A DNA stretch of 55,909 nt, taken from IMG/VR virus record IMGVR_UViG_3300030380_000259, positions 1 through 55,909 of that record. One strand, given 5' to 3'. Of the stretch, positions 12,365 through 21,425 are shown in pieces. Within the stretch, counting starts at the first letter, position 1. Each line of letters begins with the position of its first letter. The notes below the pieces were generated by a model. That model searched no databases, was not told the origin of the DNA, and was given only the letters and a program-made list of their open reading frames with translations. A program made the translations under genes and the position numbers. The stretch is from a virus.

Positions 12365-12866
12365 ATTTCTTATAGAACAAGATGTAGAAGCCATATCTAA
12401 ATCACTATGTGACCAACATATTGTGAAGATGCCATTGGAAGAAGCACAGATGCTATGCACTAGCCTATGGCATCATGCACCAGAGTATGCAGAGGAGCAT
12501 GATTTGTACAAGCCTGTACATCAGAAGCATCCATGTACCTTGTGGGCGATGGAGAACAAAGCTAACTATGCTTTTGCTTGGTTGCTCTATCGTAGTATGC
12601 TGAACGAATACACATACAGGTATGGCAAAGTTCATGGTGCGAGTAAGCATAGCTTTGCTTTGTTCAAAGGTATTAGTCTAATACCACAGGGTGACATGAC
12701 ACCTCACCCACAATGCTTTAGTGGACACGATGACTGTAAGACAGACGAAGACTACCCGATAGAAGCCTATCGTGCCTTCTATAGGATTGACAAGTTGAGC
12801 TTTGCACGATATAATCGAGGACGTAATATGCCACAATGGATGAAAGGAGATATAACATGCCATTAG
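12357..12866 (+). CDS. Conserved phage protein (KxxVKM...HPCTLW type), function unknown
   Basis: The start is ATG 12357, 5 bases after GGAGG; an open frame reaches back to 12294 but overlaps the membrane gene. The 169-residue product has CDQHIVKMPLEEAQMLCTSL (18-37), HPCTLWAMENKANYAFAWL (58-76), an EYTYRYGK segment, TPHPQCF, and an end with AYRAFYRIDKLSFARYNRGR. This pattern is widely distributed in phages and some bacteria. I have seen such proteins labelled as pyrimidine-dimer glycosylase, but I cannot support that from residues seen here. Confidence 0.75.
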   Translation: MNRFLIEQDVEAISKSLCDQHIVKMPLEEAQMLCTSLWHHAPEYAEEHDLYKPVHQKHPCTLWAMENKANYAFAWLLYRSMLNEYTYRYGKVHGASKHSFALFKGISLIPQGDMTPHPQCFSGHDDCKTDEDYPIEAYRAFYRIDKLSFARYNRGRNMPQWMKGDITCH

Positions 12867-13690
12867 ATATGATACCAGAAAACCTAGACTTTGATGTAAT
12901 CTTTGAACCTACAAAGGTTGATGACAAGAAGTATGTCATTGACGGCAACACAGGCAAGTACATTGCCGTAGTTGGTAAAGACTTTAACTGTGCATCACAT
13001 GGAAACTTCTTCCGTGATGTAAGCAATGCCGTTACGAATCACTTGACAGATGAGGAGTACGAAGGTGCGAAAGTCAGTTGGAAAGACGCACACCATAATG
13101 GGTGGGCTATGATGGACATGGTGTTGCCCAATGTGACGGCTAAGATACACACCGACAAGCATCAGACAGAGATAGCACAACGTATCATTGCTCTGCATGG
13201 TGTGGATGGCACGTGTTCTAACACAGTTCTGTTCGGTGCTATCGATTTCTTCTGCACCAATGGACAGATACGTGGTGAGCATGACAAGGTAAGGCGCAAG
13301 AATACCAGTGGTTTCAGCCTTGACAGATTCATTACACAGTTAGAGCGTAGCAAGCAAGACTTTTACGCACAGTCTGCTACCTTACAGAGTTGGGCAAACA
13401 AATCTCTTGAATATAATAATGTTAGAGATATGTTACACTCACTCTTAAAGTCTGAGAAGACAGGTGACAAGATGCTAGGACTGTATGCAGAGGAAGCAAG
13501 TGTAAGAGGACACAACGCTTGGGCTTTGTACTCTGCCTTCACTAACTATGCAAGCTATGCAGACGAGCGCAACGGATTCAAGCTACGCAACACAGGCTAC
13601 GATACGAAAGCAGTATCGATGTTTGCTCGTGAGCAAGAGGTGTCCAAGTGGATTGATAGCAAGCAGTTTAAAGAATTACTAGTAGCATAA
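12857..13690 (+). CDS. DUF932-like phage/plasmid protein
   Basis: The start is ATG 12857, 8 bases after AAAGGAG. The 277-residue protein resembles the DUF932 family of phage/plasmid proteins. It has an N-terminal beta-rich part (VIFEPTKVDDKKYVID), FFRDVSNAVTNHL, a core CSNTVLFGAIDFFCTNGQIRG and a helical C-terminal third. The family often sits with replication genes, but its biochemical role is unsettled. The assignment is from general resemblance and is moderately certain. Confidence 0.65.
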   Translation: MPLDMIPENLDFDVIFEPTKVDDKKYVIDGNTGKYIAVVGKDFNCASHGNFFRDVSNAVTNHLTDEEYEGAKVSWKDAHHNGWAMMDMVLPNVTAKIHTDKHQTEIAQRIIALHGVDGTCSNTVLFGAIDFFCTNGQIRGEHDKVRRKNTSGFSLDRFITQLERSKQDFYAQSATLQSWANKSLEYNNVRDMLHSLLKSEKTGDKMLGLYAEEASVRGHNAWALYSAFTNYASYADERNGFKLRNTGYDTKAVSMFAREQEVSKWIDSKQFKELLVA

Positions 13691-13701
13691 GGAATTATAC
13701 A

Positions 13702-14019
13702 ATGAAAAATCAAAACGCATATAAAATGGCTAGAACGACAGACCCAGAGACAAGTCACAAGGCAGCCAAAAATATAGAACCAACACGTTTAGAGAGTGTT
13801 GTATTGGATGCCATACGACACTTTGGAGAATCAGGAGCTACTATGGATGAAGTAGATGAAGCACTGCCTAACATCAGAAGTGCTAGTATATCTCCAAGAT
13901 TTAAACCTTTGCTAGATAAAGGTTATGTCATAGGAGATGGTAGGACACGTAAAGCTCTCTATTCTAATAAACAACAGAGGATACTTTGGGCGGTAGAATT
14001 TTACAATGAAAACAGTTAA
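13702..14019 (+). CDS. Winged-helix DNA-binding protein
   Basis: 105 residues. The ARTTDPETSHKAAKNI start (about 10-25) and the following helix-turn-helix (VVLDAIRHFGESGATMDEVDEALP) with a SPRFKPLLDKGYVIGDGRTRK wing are typical of small winged-helix proteins common in phages. It overlaps the recombinase gene by 14 bases, so the two are translated together. It could act as an excisionase-like or repressor-like partner of the recombinase; that is inference. Confidence 0.75.
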   Translation: MKNQNAYKMARTTDPETSHKAAKNIEPTRLESVVLDAIRHFGESGATMDEVDEALPNIRSASISPRFKPLLDKGYVIGDGRTRKALYSNKQQRILWAVEFYNENS

Positions 14020-14884
14020 CCACTTAGTTGACAGATACTATTCATCTAATGATTTCAGTATGTTAAGAGACAAGTCTAAAGCAGACTATAAATATTTCTT
14101 AGGCATAATGACTGACAAATTTGGTGATATAAAGTATGATAAGCTGACGAGTAAGGAAGCTAAACACGCATACGAAGAGTGGGTTGAGCGAGGCATTAGC
14201 TTCGCCAACCACATCTGTACTGTGTCATCCATCGTGTATCGCTATGCTATTGACATGGAGTATGCGACAATAAATCCTTTCTCTAATGTCAAGCGTAAGA
14301 CACCTATTCAACGTAAGGTTGTATGGACAGAGACAGATGTTACCAACTTTCTTGACACCGCTTATTCACAGTTTGAGTGGCGTAGCCTTGGGTTAATTGT
14401 ACATATGGCATACGAATGGTGTCAGAGATTGGGTGACATGAGGCTATTGACGTGGGATAATCTTGACTTGCCAGACAAAAAGCTATATCTGGAGCAGTCA
14501 AAGCGTAGAGCAGAGGTAACTTTGCCTATCGAAGATGACTTACACTCCATGTTGATACAACAACAGGAAGACTTCGGCTTTCAACAGTACGTTGCTCCTC
14601 GTATAAAGCCCGTACAGGGCGAGTACCAACCATATAGCATAGATAGACTAGGAAAAGCCGCACGTGTCGTTATGCGTGAAGCAGGACTGTCTGATGAGCT
14701 ACGTCTTATGGACTTACGAAGGACAGGAACAACACAAATGGTGGAAGCTGGTGTCGGTATGGCACAAATAATGTCGGTTACAGGACACAGTAACCCACAG
14801 TCAGTCAAACCATACATGAAAAATACTTACGAGAGTGCAAATTATGCCTTGACCGCACGTAAATCTCGTGGTAAAAGCAGTTAA
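14006..14884 (+). CDS. int: Tyrosine recombinase (phage integrase family)
   Basis: 292 residues: an N-terminal SAM-like core-binding domain (1-100) and a catalytic domain. Recognisable active-site residues are Arg141 (CQRLGDMRLL), Lys166 (EQSKRR), Arg238 in LMDLRRTG, His261 (VTGHS) and nucleophile Tyr270 (9 residues after the His). In the usual HxxR box the His is replaced by Met235, which is unusual but tolerated in some members. No attachment site was recognised next to the gene and no CI-type repressor gene was seen in the window. It could integrate the genome or resolve dimers. Confidence 0.88.
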   Translation: MKTVNHLVDRYYSSNDFSMLRDKSKADYKYFLGIMTDKFGDIKYDKLTSKEAKHAYEEWVERGISFANHICTVSSIVYRYAIDMEYATINPFSNVKRKTPIQRKVVWTETDVTNFLDTAYSQFEWRSLGLIVHMAYEWCQRLGDMRLLTWDNLDLPDKKLYLEQSKRRAEVTLPIEDDLHSMLIQQQEDFGFQQYVAPRIKPVQGEYQPYSIDRLGKAARVVMREAGLSDELRLMDLRRTGTTQMVEAGVGMAQIMSVTGHSNPQSVKPYMKNTYESANYALTARKSRGKSS

Positions 14885-14910
14885 CTGCCCAACAGAAAGG
14901 TGATATATAC

Positions 14911-15684
14911 ATGAATAATATATATAACATTATAAGTGAATTAGATTTAAGTGCAGGAAGTACAAAGAGAATGGATTGCCCTATCTGTAGAGGTTATAAA
15001 ACCTTTACTGTGACCAACAACATGGGCAGTCTTGTATGGAACTGTTACAAAGCCTCTTGTAGTGTTTCGGGTGGAAAGCGTGTGCATTTATCAGCAGACG
15101 ATATACGTACACAATTTTACGGTGCTGAACAGATGGCAGAGCAAACAGATTTTAGATTGCCTGAATGTGTAGTGCGAGTAAATGATAAGAAGGAAGTCTT
15201 AGACTATTTACACAGGTGGTCTTTGGCATTTCTTCATTACGAACTTTTATATGATGTGAAGGAAGAGAGAATTGTTTTTCCTGTCAGGTATGAGAATAAG
15301 ATAGTGGACGCAACAGGTCGCTCTCTTGGAAAAAGATTACCTAAATGGAAAAAGTACGGCAATAGTGGCTTGCCTTTCACCTATGGGTGTGGTAAAGTCG
15401 CAGTAGTTGTTGAGGACTGTGTGAGTGCTAGTGTTGTTGGTTCACTAGGTAATTTTGTCGGGGTCGCTTTGATGGGTACTTCTCTCCTTTCAACCCATCG
15501 GGTGTTTCTTACACAGTTCTCAACGGCAGTAATCGCATTAGACCCAGATGCACTGCCAAAGACTTTGCGTATGGCAAAGGAGTTAAGAGGACACGTAAAT
15601 GATGTTCGTGTTCTACGCTTGACAGACGATATAAAGTATCGTAATCCTGAAGACATCAACAACCTAACCAACATAGGAGTATAA
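14911..15684 (+). CDS. DNA primase (zinc-binding plus TOPRIM)
   Basis: 257 residues. An N-terminal zinc-binding site (Cys23, Cys26, Cys45, Cys50) is followed by a TOPRIM fold with the acidic Glu168 in VVVEDCVSAS and the DxD pair Asp211/Asp213 in VIALDPDAL. It makes short RNA primers on single-stranded DNA. In T7 the primase is fused to the helicase; here the helicase is the next, separate gene (2-base gap), a split form of the T7 gp4 arrangement. AAAGG precedes the start. Confidence 0.88.
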   Translation: MNNIYNIISELDLSAGSTKRMDCPICRGYKTFTVTNNMGSLVWNCYKASCSVSGGKRVHLSADDIRTQFYGAEQMAEQTDFRLPECVVRVNDKKEVLDYLHRWSLAFLHYELLYDVKEERIVFPVRYENKIVDATGRSLGKRLPKWKKYGNSGLPFTYGCGKVAVVVEDCVSASVVGSLGNFVGVALMGTSLLSTHRVFLTQFSTAVIALDPDALPKTLRMAKELRGHVNDVRVLRLTDDIKYRNPEDINNLTNIGV

Positions 15685-15686
15685 GA

Positions 15687-16913
15687 ATGGAGTTATCTTT
15701 AGTACGCAGTCTTATGGACAAAGGTTTCTACGATGACCATCGTGGTTCTAGATGTCCTGACCGCTTGTTCAGTCAAGACGTGCGTAAAATTAAACAAGCA
15801 ATCGATACAGCTATGGATAGATACAATAGGACTTTGTTACCTGATGAGGTACAAGCTATGTTCCTATCGAATAATCCTACGCTTACTACTGCACAGAAAC
15901 AGGCATACGATTCTCTGTTCTTGCAGATAAAAAGAGAGACACCGTTAGGCTCAGATGTATCACAGGAAGTATTGTCTAAGCTATTTCAACAAGTGGTAGG
16001 CGAAGATGTAGCCAACATAGGATTTGATATGGTCAATGGCGATGCGGATACTTTGCAAAAGCTACGTGATGTATTAGAGAAGTATGGTGATGACTTCATA
16101 CCTAACTTAAACATTGAGTGGGATGACATTACTATCGAAACCTTACTTGCTAAAGCAGAGCTAGAAGCTAGGTGGACTTTCAATATACCACCTTTGACAC
16201 GTAAGCTAGAGGGTGTGAGTGGTGGTCAGCTTATTGAGATAGGTGCTAGACCTAACACAGGTAAGACTTCCTTTCATGCTAGTCTGATAGCATCACCCAA
16301 TGGCTTTGCCCATCAGGGTGCAAACTGCATTATCTTATGTAACGAAGAACCCACACATAGAGTAGGTGCTAGATACCTTACGGCTGCATCAGGCATGTCA
16401 GCACGTGAAGTAAAAGATAACCTATCTAAAGCAAAGGCTTTGTACGAACCTGTAATGAAGAACATTAAGATTAAAGAAGCAGGTGGACGCGACATGGCAT
16501 GGGTAGAATCGGTATGTAAGGCATACAAACCAGACATATTAGTGCTTGACATGGGCGACAAATTTGGTATAACTGGGTCATTCGCTAGACCAGATGAAGC
16601 ACTCAAGGCTTGTGCTATCTACGCTAGACAGATTGCTAAGACGTATGACTGTGCTGTATTCTACATGTCACAGTTATCTGCCGAAGCAGAGGGTAGACAG
16701 AGACTGAACCAATCCATGATGGAAGGTTCTCGTACAGGCAAGGCGGCTGAAGCTGATTTAATGATATTGATTGGTAAAACTAATGCAGAGATTGAGGGTG
16801 AGGAAGAGGATAGTCCTTTGAGACACCTGAATATAGTTAAGAACAAGTTAAATGGTTGGCATGGCATGGTGAATGTAAACCTAAACTATTTAACAGCGAG
16901 GTACGAAGGATGA
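15687..16913 (+). CDS. Replicative DNA helicase (DnaB/gp4-like RecA fold)
   Basis: 408 residues. The N-terminal 160 residues are helical and match no clear family. The C-terminal RecA-type ATPase has Walker A GARPNTGKT (186-194), an acidic CNEEP segment (218-222), Walker B DILVLD (283-288) and the sensor SQLSAEAEG region (328-336) typical of hexameric DnaB-type helicases. It would unwind DNA ahead of the polymerase and work with the adjacent primase. Its stop overlaps the polymerase start (ATGA at 16910-16913). Confidence 0.9.
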   Translation: MELSLVRSLMDKGFYDDHRGSRCPDRLFSQDVRKIKQAIDTAMDRYNRTLLPDEVQAMFLSNNPTLTTAQKQAYDSLFLQIKRETPLGSDVSQEVLSKLFQQVVGEDVANIGFDMVNGDADTLQKLRDVLEKYGDDFIPNLNIEWDDITIETLLAKAELEARWTFNIPPLTRKLEGVSGGQLIEIGARPNTGKTSFHASLIASPNGFAHQGANCIILCNEEPTHRVGARYLTAASGMSAREVKDNLSKAKALYEPVMKNIKIKEAGGRDMAWVESVCKAYKPDILVLDMGDKFGITGSFARPDEALKACAIYARQIAKTYDCAVFYMSQLSAEAEGRQRLNQSMMEGSRTGKAAEADLMILIGKTNAEIEGEEEDSPLRHLNIVKNKLNGWHGMVNVNLNYLTARYEG

Positions 16914-18955
16914 AGTTAACATTAGATGTAGAAAACGTAGGGCAAGTTAGAGATGGCAAGAAATACCTAGACCCTTTTGAACCAGACAACTCACTGACGA
17001 TGGTAGGTATGCTGACAGACACAGGGTTAGAAAGACGTATTACCTTTGACCATCAGGATGTATCACCTACACCTAATGGACGTGAACAAGTACAGGAGTG
17101 GCTTGATAAGGCTACTATACTTATTATGCACAACGCATCGCATGACTTATTGTGGCTTTGGGAATCAGGATTTCAGTATACTGGACCTGTGTTTGATACC
17201 ATGCTTGTTGAGTATGTACTACAACGTGGTCAGAAGAACGCTTCTCTTGGACTTGAGAAATGTGCGGAGAGGTATTCTTGTGATACACAAAAGCAGGATA
17301 GTTTGAAAGAACATCTTCGCAAGGGTGGCACAGCATACAACATGGAGCATGGTTTATTGGATAAGTATTTGTCTGCAGATTTACATGCAACGCAACAGCT
17401 TGCCGATAAACTGTGGGCTAGATTGAACACACCCGAAGATGCAGGTCTTATGGGTACGGTAGACATAACAAATGAACTATGTGTCTGTCTTGCTCGTATA
17501 TATCAACGAGGTTTCAAAGTTGATAGAACAGCTTTAGAAGAAGTTAAGAAGCAGTATGAGACAGAGAGAGATGAGCTAGTGGCTAGTCTACAAGAGCATG
17601 TTCAAAAGCTGATGGGTGATACACCTATAAATTTAAATAGCCCAGAACAATTATCTTGGGTTATCTTTAGCCGTAAGGTTATGGACAAACAGTATTGGGC
17701 AAATGCTATACACCCATACATGGATGACGAAGACTTTAGAAGCATCATTCAGGGTGGTACAAAGAGAGTATACAAAACAAAAGCAGAGCAATGCAAAGAG
17801 TGCAAAGGCTTTGGGAAGGTAAGAAAGGTAAAGAAAGATGGAACACCTTATGCTAGAGACAACGGTTGTAAAACATGTAATAGTCTTGGTTTTACTCTTG
17901 TTAATTTACAAGATGTGGCAGGGTTAAAGTTTAAGCCACCTACTCCCAAGTGGGCAAGTGCTAATGGTTTCTCTACGTCTAAGGACAACCTTACTTTCCT
18001 AGAGTCCGTAGCCAAGTCAAAAGGTTTGACAGATGCAGTAGATTTCCTATCTAAAGTAAGAAGACTAAGTGCTGTCGATACCTATCTATCTTCTTTCATA
18101 GAAGGAATAACAAATCATACAAAGCCAGATGGTATGCTTCATGTGCGTTTAATACAACAGAACACAGCCACTGGTAGATTGAGTGGGGCTGAACCTAACA
18201 TGCAGAATATGCCACGTGGTAGTACGTTTCCTGTAAAGAAGGTGTTCGTGTCTCGTTTCGATGGTGGTAAGATACTTGAAGCTGATATGGCACAGTTAGA
18301 GTTTCGCACTGCCGCATATTTATCACAAGATGGAGTAGCAATTGAAGAAGTTAAAACAGGTTTTGATGTTCACAGTTACACTGCCAAAGTTATTAGTGAT
18401 GCAGGTGAGCCTACGAGTAGGCAGGATGCGAAGGCTCATACGTTTGCTCCGCTATATGGAGCGACAGGATTTGGACGTACTAGAGCGCAAGCTAGATACT
18501 ACGAACACTTCACAGAAAAGTACCAAGGCATCAAGCTATGGCACACCCGATTGGCTAAAGAAGCTGTGAATACTAACAAGATTAAGACACCATCAGGTCG
18601 TGAGTTTTCATTCCCTGATGTTACAAGACGTAGCAATGGCACAGTCACACACTTTACACAGATAAAGAACTACCCTGTGCAGTCGTTTGCTACAGCAGAT
18701 ATAGTTCCTTTGTGTTTATTACATATAGAAAAGTCGCTTGACAATATGAAGTCTTGTGTGGTAAATTCAGTTCACGATAGTATTGTTATTGATGTACATC
18801 CAGATGAAGAAAAACAAGTTATCTGGCTTATACATTCTGTTAACAAGGAGCTACCTAATTTGATGTCTCTTAGGTGGGGAATAGATTTTAATGTACCACT
18901 ATTATTAGAGTCAAAAATAGGTAATAACTGGCTTGACACTAAGGATGTTATCTGA
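16910..18955 (+). CDS. polA: DNA polymerase A with DnaJ-type zinc insertion (HMO-2011 type)
   Basis: The start is ATG 16910 (GAGG 8 bases upstream), overlapping the helicase stop; an 18-codon extension upstream has no such support. 681 residues. The 3'-5' exonuclease motifs are DVE (6-8), HNASHD (74-79) and YLSAD (153-157). Between exonuclease and polymerase there are two zinc-finger CxxC pairs, CKECKGFG (295-302) and CKTCNSLG (320-327), as in DnaJ. Polymerase motif A is DMAQLEFR (459-466), motif B RQDAKAHTFAPLYG (504-517) and motif C HDS (622-624). The DnaJ-like insertion in PolA is the hallmark reported for phage HMO-2011. Confidence 0.95.
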   Translation: MKLTLDVENVGQVRDGKKYLDPFEPDNSLTMVGMLTDTGLERRITFDHQDVSPTPNGREQVQEWLDKATILIMHNASHDLLWLWESGFQYTGPVFDTMLVEYVLQRGQKNASLGLEKCAERYSCDTQKQDSLKEHLRKGGTAYNMEHGLLDKYLSADLHATQQLADKLWARLNTPEDAGLMGTVDITNELCVCLARIYQRGFKVDRTALEEVKKQYETERDELVASLQEHVQKLMGDTPINLNSPEQLSWVIFSRKVMDKQYWANAIHPYMDDEDFRSIIQGGTKRVYKTKAEQCKECKGFGKVRKVKKDGTPYARDNGCKTCNSLGFTLVNLQDVAGLKFKPPTPKWASANGFSTSKDNLTFLESVAKSKGLTDAVDFLSKVRRLSAVDTYLSSFIEGITNHTKPDGMLHVRLIQQNTATGRLSGAEPNMQNMPRGSTFPVKKVFVSRFDGGKILEADMAQLEFRTAAYLSQDGVAIEEVKTGFDVHSYTAKVISDAGEPTSRQDAKAHTFAPLYGATGFGRTRAQARYYEHFTEKYQGIKLWHTRLAKEAVNTNKIKTPSGREFSFPDVTRRSNGTVTHFTQIKNYPVQSFATADIVPLCLLHIEKSLDNMKSCVVNSVHDSIVIDVHPDEEKQVIWLIHSVNKELPNLMSLRWGIDFNVPLLLESKIGNNWLDTKDVI

Positions 18956-18993
18956 TATAACTATAAAACTTTTAAACATAAGGAGTAAAATAT

Positions 18994-19896
18994 ATGGAGT
19001 TAACAACAATCAATACGAATAACTATTCCGCTATGGCTAAAGCTATGGGAATGGCTAACGAAGGGGTGAAAGAGAAGAAACAAACAAGTACTCTTGCACG
19101 TCTTCGTATATCTCACTCTCCTATCATGGGAGAGGGCGAGGTAAAAGGTAAGAAGGTAAATATGGAAATAGTTTCTGGCGGTACATACAAGCTAGAGATT
19201 CCAGATGGTGCTACTTACTATGCTCAATCCGCAGAGATACGTCCTTTCTTGCAGAGGTTTATGTATAAGAAGTTCGTTAAGGGTTCGGGCAATGTGCCTA
19301 ACCGTTATATTAAAACGGTGATGGCTGATAATCTTAATATGGATTTGAAAGATAACAATGGTGGCTTTAACTGTGGTAAACCTGCAGGTTGGATTAAAGA
19401 CTATAGTTCTTTACCTGATGCTACCAAAGAACTTCTCAAGTCTATAAAAAGAGTGCGTGTGGTTCTAGGAACTGTCGATTTAAAAGAAGCAGTTGACGCA
19501 GAGGGAAATGCAATTAACCTAGAACCCACACCTTTTATCTGGGAAGTAGAGAATAGAGATGCCTTTAAAACTGTGGGCGGTGTGTTCTCTAAGCTAGGTA
19601 AGATGAAGAGACTGCCAGTTCAGCATACTGTTAGTCTAAATACTGAGGAGCAAAAGTTACCAAACGGTAATAGCTTTTATCTTCCTGTTGTATCTTTAGA
19701 CCTGTCGAAGACAGTAGAGATAACCAAAGAAGATGAAGAACGCTTTGTTGATTACATGACGTGGGTTGAAAACTACAATGAATATATTATATCTATGTAT
19801 AACACTAAGGTAGAGGAGAAATCTGATGCTGAGTTAGACGAGATAGACCTTAATGATATTGTAGAGATTGATACAGACGAAATGGAAGTAGCCTAA
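18994..19896 (+). CDS. Putative single-stranded DNA-binding protein
   Basis: 300 residues, no catalytic motif. The body is mixed alpha/beta with many Lys and aromatic residues (TYYAQSAEIRPFLQRFMYKK). The last 25 residues are strongly acidic (SDAELDEIDLNDIVEIDTDE), as in phage ssDNA-binding proteins such as T7 gp2.5, whose acidic tail contacts replication partners. Position directly after the polymerase and before the nuclease supports this, but no fold signature was confirmed. AAGGAG precedes the ATG. Confidence 0.5.
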   Translation: MELTTINTNNYSAMAKAMGMANEGVKEKKQTSTLARLRISHSPIMGEGEVKGKKVNMEIVSGGTYKLEIPDGATYYAQSAEIRPFLQRFMYKKFVKGSGNVPNRYIKTVMADNLNMDLKDNNGGFNCGKPAGWIKDYSSLPDATKELLKSIKRVRVVLGTVDLKEAVDAEGNAINLEPTPFIWEVENRDAFKTVGGVFSKLGKMKRLPVQHTVSLNTEEQKLPNGNSFYLPVVSLDLSKTVEITKEDEERFVDYMTWVENYNEYIISMYNTKVEEKSDAELDEIDLNDIVEIDTDEMEVA

Positions 19897-20753
19897 TGAA
19901 GCATCCTGCTGAGTTGGCGGTACATCAGTACATGACTAGTGCTGTAAACGGTGCATCTACTATGTCAGAAGATACCATTAATCAGGTAGCTAATGATATT
20001 AAAGATGCGTTATATCGCCAGTTTGGTGGGGGAAAGAAAAGAAATGACTTTAGGTTACGTATGTCAAATGTTGGTAGACCTACATGCCAGTTGTGGTATG
20101 AGAAAAACAAACCTGAAGTTGGTATTCCCCTACCTACAACATTTGTAATGAACATGATGCTTGGAGACATCGTTGAAGCTGTCTTCAAAGGACTTCTAAC
20201 AGAATCTGGAGTGAAGTATGAGGATAATGATAAGGTTCAGTTAGACTTAGGACATACGGTTATTGATGGTACATATGATATAATCATAGCAGATGCCGTA
20301 GATGATATTAAGTCTGCGTCTAACTGGTCTTATACTAATAAGTTTGAATCATACGATACTCTAAAACAAGGAGATGCATTTGGGTATGTTGCACAACTAG
20401 CAGGGTATGCAAAAGCATCAGGTAAACGTGCAGGTGGTTGGTGGGTTGTTAACAAAGCCACAGGAGACTTTAAATATGTACCTGCTGATGGTATTAATGT
20501 TGATGCAGAAGTAGCTAAGATAGATGAGACTTGTAAAATAGTCGAAGAAAATGTATTCAAGCGTTGCTTTGAAGCTGAACCTGAGATGTTTAGGGGTAAG
20601 CCCACAGGTAACAAAGTATTGAACACACATTGCGGATTCTGTTCTTATCGTTACGACTGTTGGTCTACACTAGAAGAAAGACCTGCTATTAAATCACAGG
20701 CACGTGTACCAAAGATTACTAACTACGTTGAAATTGCAGAGGAGTATAGATAA
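19896..20753 (+). CDS. Cas4/RecB-type PD-(D/E)XK exonuclease with Fe-S cysteines
   Basis: 285 residues. The nuclease core shows Asp128 (IDGTYD) and Asp137-x-Lys139 (DDIKS), the PD-(D/E)XK pattern, then Gln167 in a QLAGYAKA helix. Cys64 together with Cys246, Cys249 and Cys255 (HCGFCSYRYDCW) forms the four-cysteine arrangement that binds an iron-sulphur cluster in Cas4 and AddB nucleases. It probably degrades or resects DNA during phage recombination or host DNA breakdown, like the exonuclease of T7-type phages. Starts one base into the preceding stop. Confidence 0.88.
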   Translation: MKHPAELAVHQYMTSAVNGASTMSEDTINQVANDIKDALYRQFGGGKKRNDFRLRMSNVGRPTCQLWYEKNKPEVGIPLPTTFVMNMMLGDIVEAVFKGLLTESGVKYEDNDKVQLDLGHTVIDGTYDIIIADAVDDIKSASNWSYTNKFESYDTLKQGDAFGYVAQLAGYAKASGKRAGGWWVVNKATGDFKYVPADGINVDAEVAKIDETCKIVEENVFKRCFEAEPEMFRGKPTGNKVLNTHCGFCSYRYDCWSTLEERPAIKSQARVPKITNYVEIAEEYR

Positions 20754-20971
20754 TGGAAGAGTTAGAACAATTAGCGGAAGAAATAAAACTTAAAGAAGAA
20801 GAGCTAAGAAACCTACGTAAAGAGTATCAAGATAAAAGAATGTCAGGTTTACGTTCTGCGTTACAAGCAAGACAAGAAGCTGATAAACTTATTCAAGAAG
20901 AACTTCGGTCGATGGGTTACAAACAGTTTAATCCTATTCCGCTAGGAAACTGGCGAAACTTTGCCTCCTAA
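20753..20971 (+). CDS. Small coiled-coil protein
   Basis: 72 residues, the first 50 a continuous charged coiled coil (EELEQLAEEIKLKEEELRNL, then RKEYQDKRMS), ending with GYKQFNPIPLGNWRNFAS. Its start overlaps the Cas4-like gene and its end overlaps the endonuclease I gene by 11 bases. Possibly a subunit or linker for one of these nucleases; no family recognised. Confidence 0.65.
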   Translation: MEELEQLAEEIKLKEEELRNLRKEYQDKRMSGLRSALQARQEADKLIQEELRSMGYKQFNPIPLGNWRNFAS

Positions 20972-21425
20972 TTATAAACAGTACAAAGCCGCACGTAAGT
21001 ATGGATATAGGAGTGGTTTAGAGCATAAGATATCACTCTATCTTGATGAACTCAAAGTTAAATACGAGTACGAAAAACTCAAGATAGAGTGGGAAGACTT
21101 AGCATATCGCACCTATACACCAGACTTCGTGTTAGCTAATGGTATCATTATTGAGACTAAAGGAATGTTTACTGCGTCAGATAGACGCAAGCATCTTGCA
21201 ATTAAGAAGCAACATCCTAAACTTGATATACGATTTGTGTTTGAAAACAGTAGACGTAAGCTCAGAAAGGGTGCAAAGTCTACGTATGAAGAATGGTGTA
21301 TACGATATGGATTTAGATATTACAACAGAATAATACCAGAAGATTGGCTTAAAGAAAAAGGCAAGAATAAACATGCTAAGTTTATAAAGTTCTCTGGTAC
21401 TAAAGTTAAAAGGAGATATAAATGA
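20961..21425 (+). CDS. Endonuclease I (T7 gp3-like Holliday junction resolvase)
   Basis: 154 residues similar along the whole length to T7 endonuclease I: RSGLEHKISLYL, YEYEKLKIEW, YTPDFVLANGIIIETKG, then DRRKHLAIKKQHPKLDIRFV. The catalytic residues Asp55, Glu65 and Lys67 fall at the same numbers as in T7 if translation begins at TTG 20961; no in-frame ATG precedes the conserved part. The enzyme cuts branched DNA and helps degrade host DNA. It overlaps the previous gene by 11 bases and the next by 4. Confidence 0.92.
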   Translation: MPPNYKQYKAARKYGYRSGLEHKISLYLDELKVKYEYEKLKIEWEDLAYRTYTPDFVLANGIIIETKGMFTASDRRKHLAIKKQHPKLDIRFVFENSRRKLRKGAKSTYEEWCIRYGFRYYNRIIPEDWLKEKGKNKHAKFIKFSGTKVKRRYK

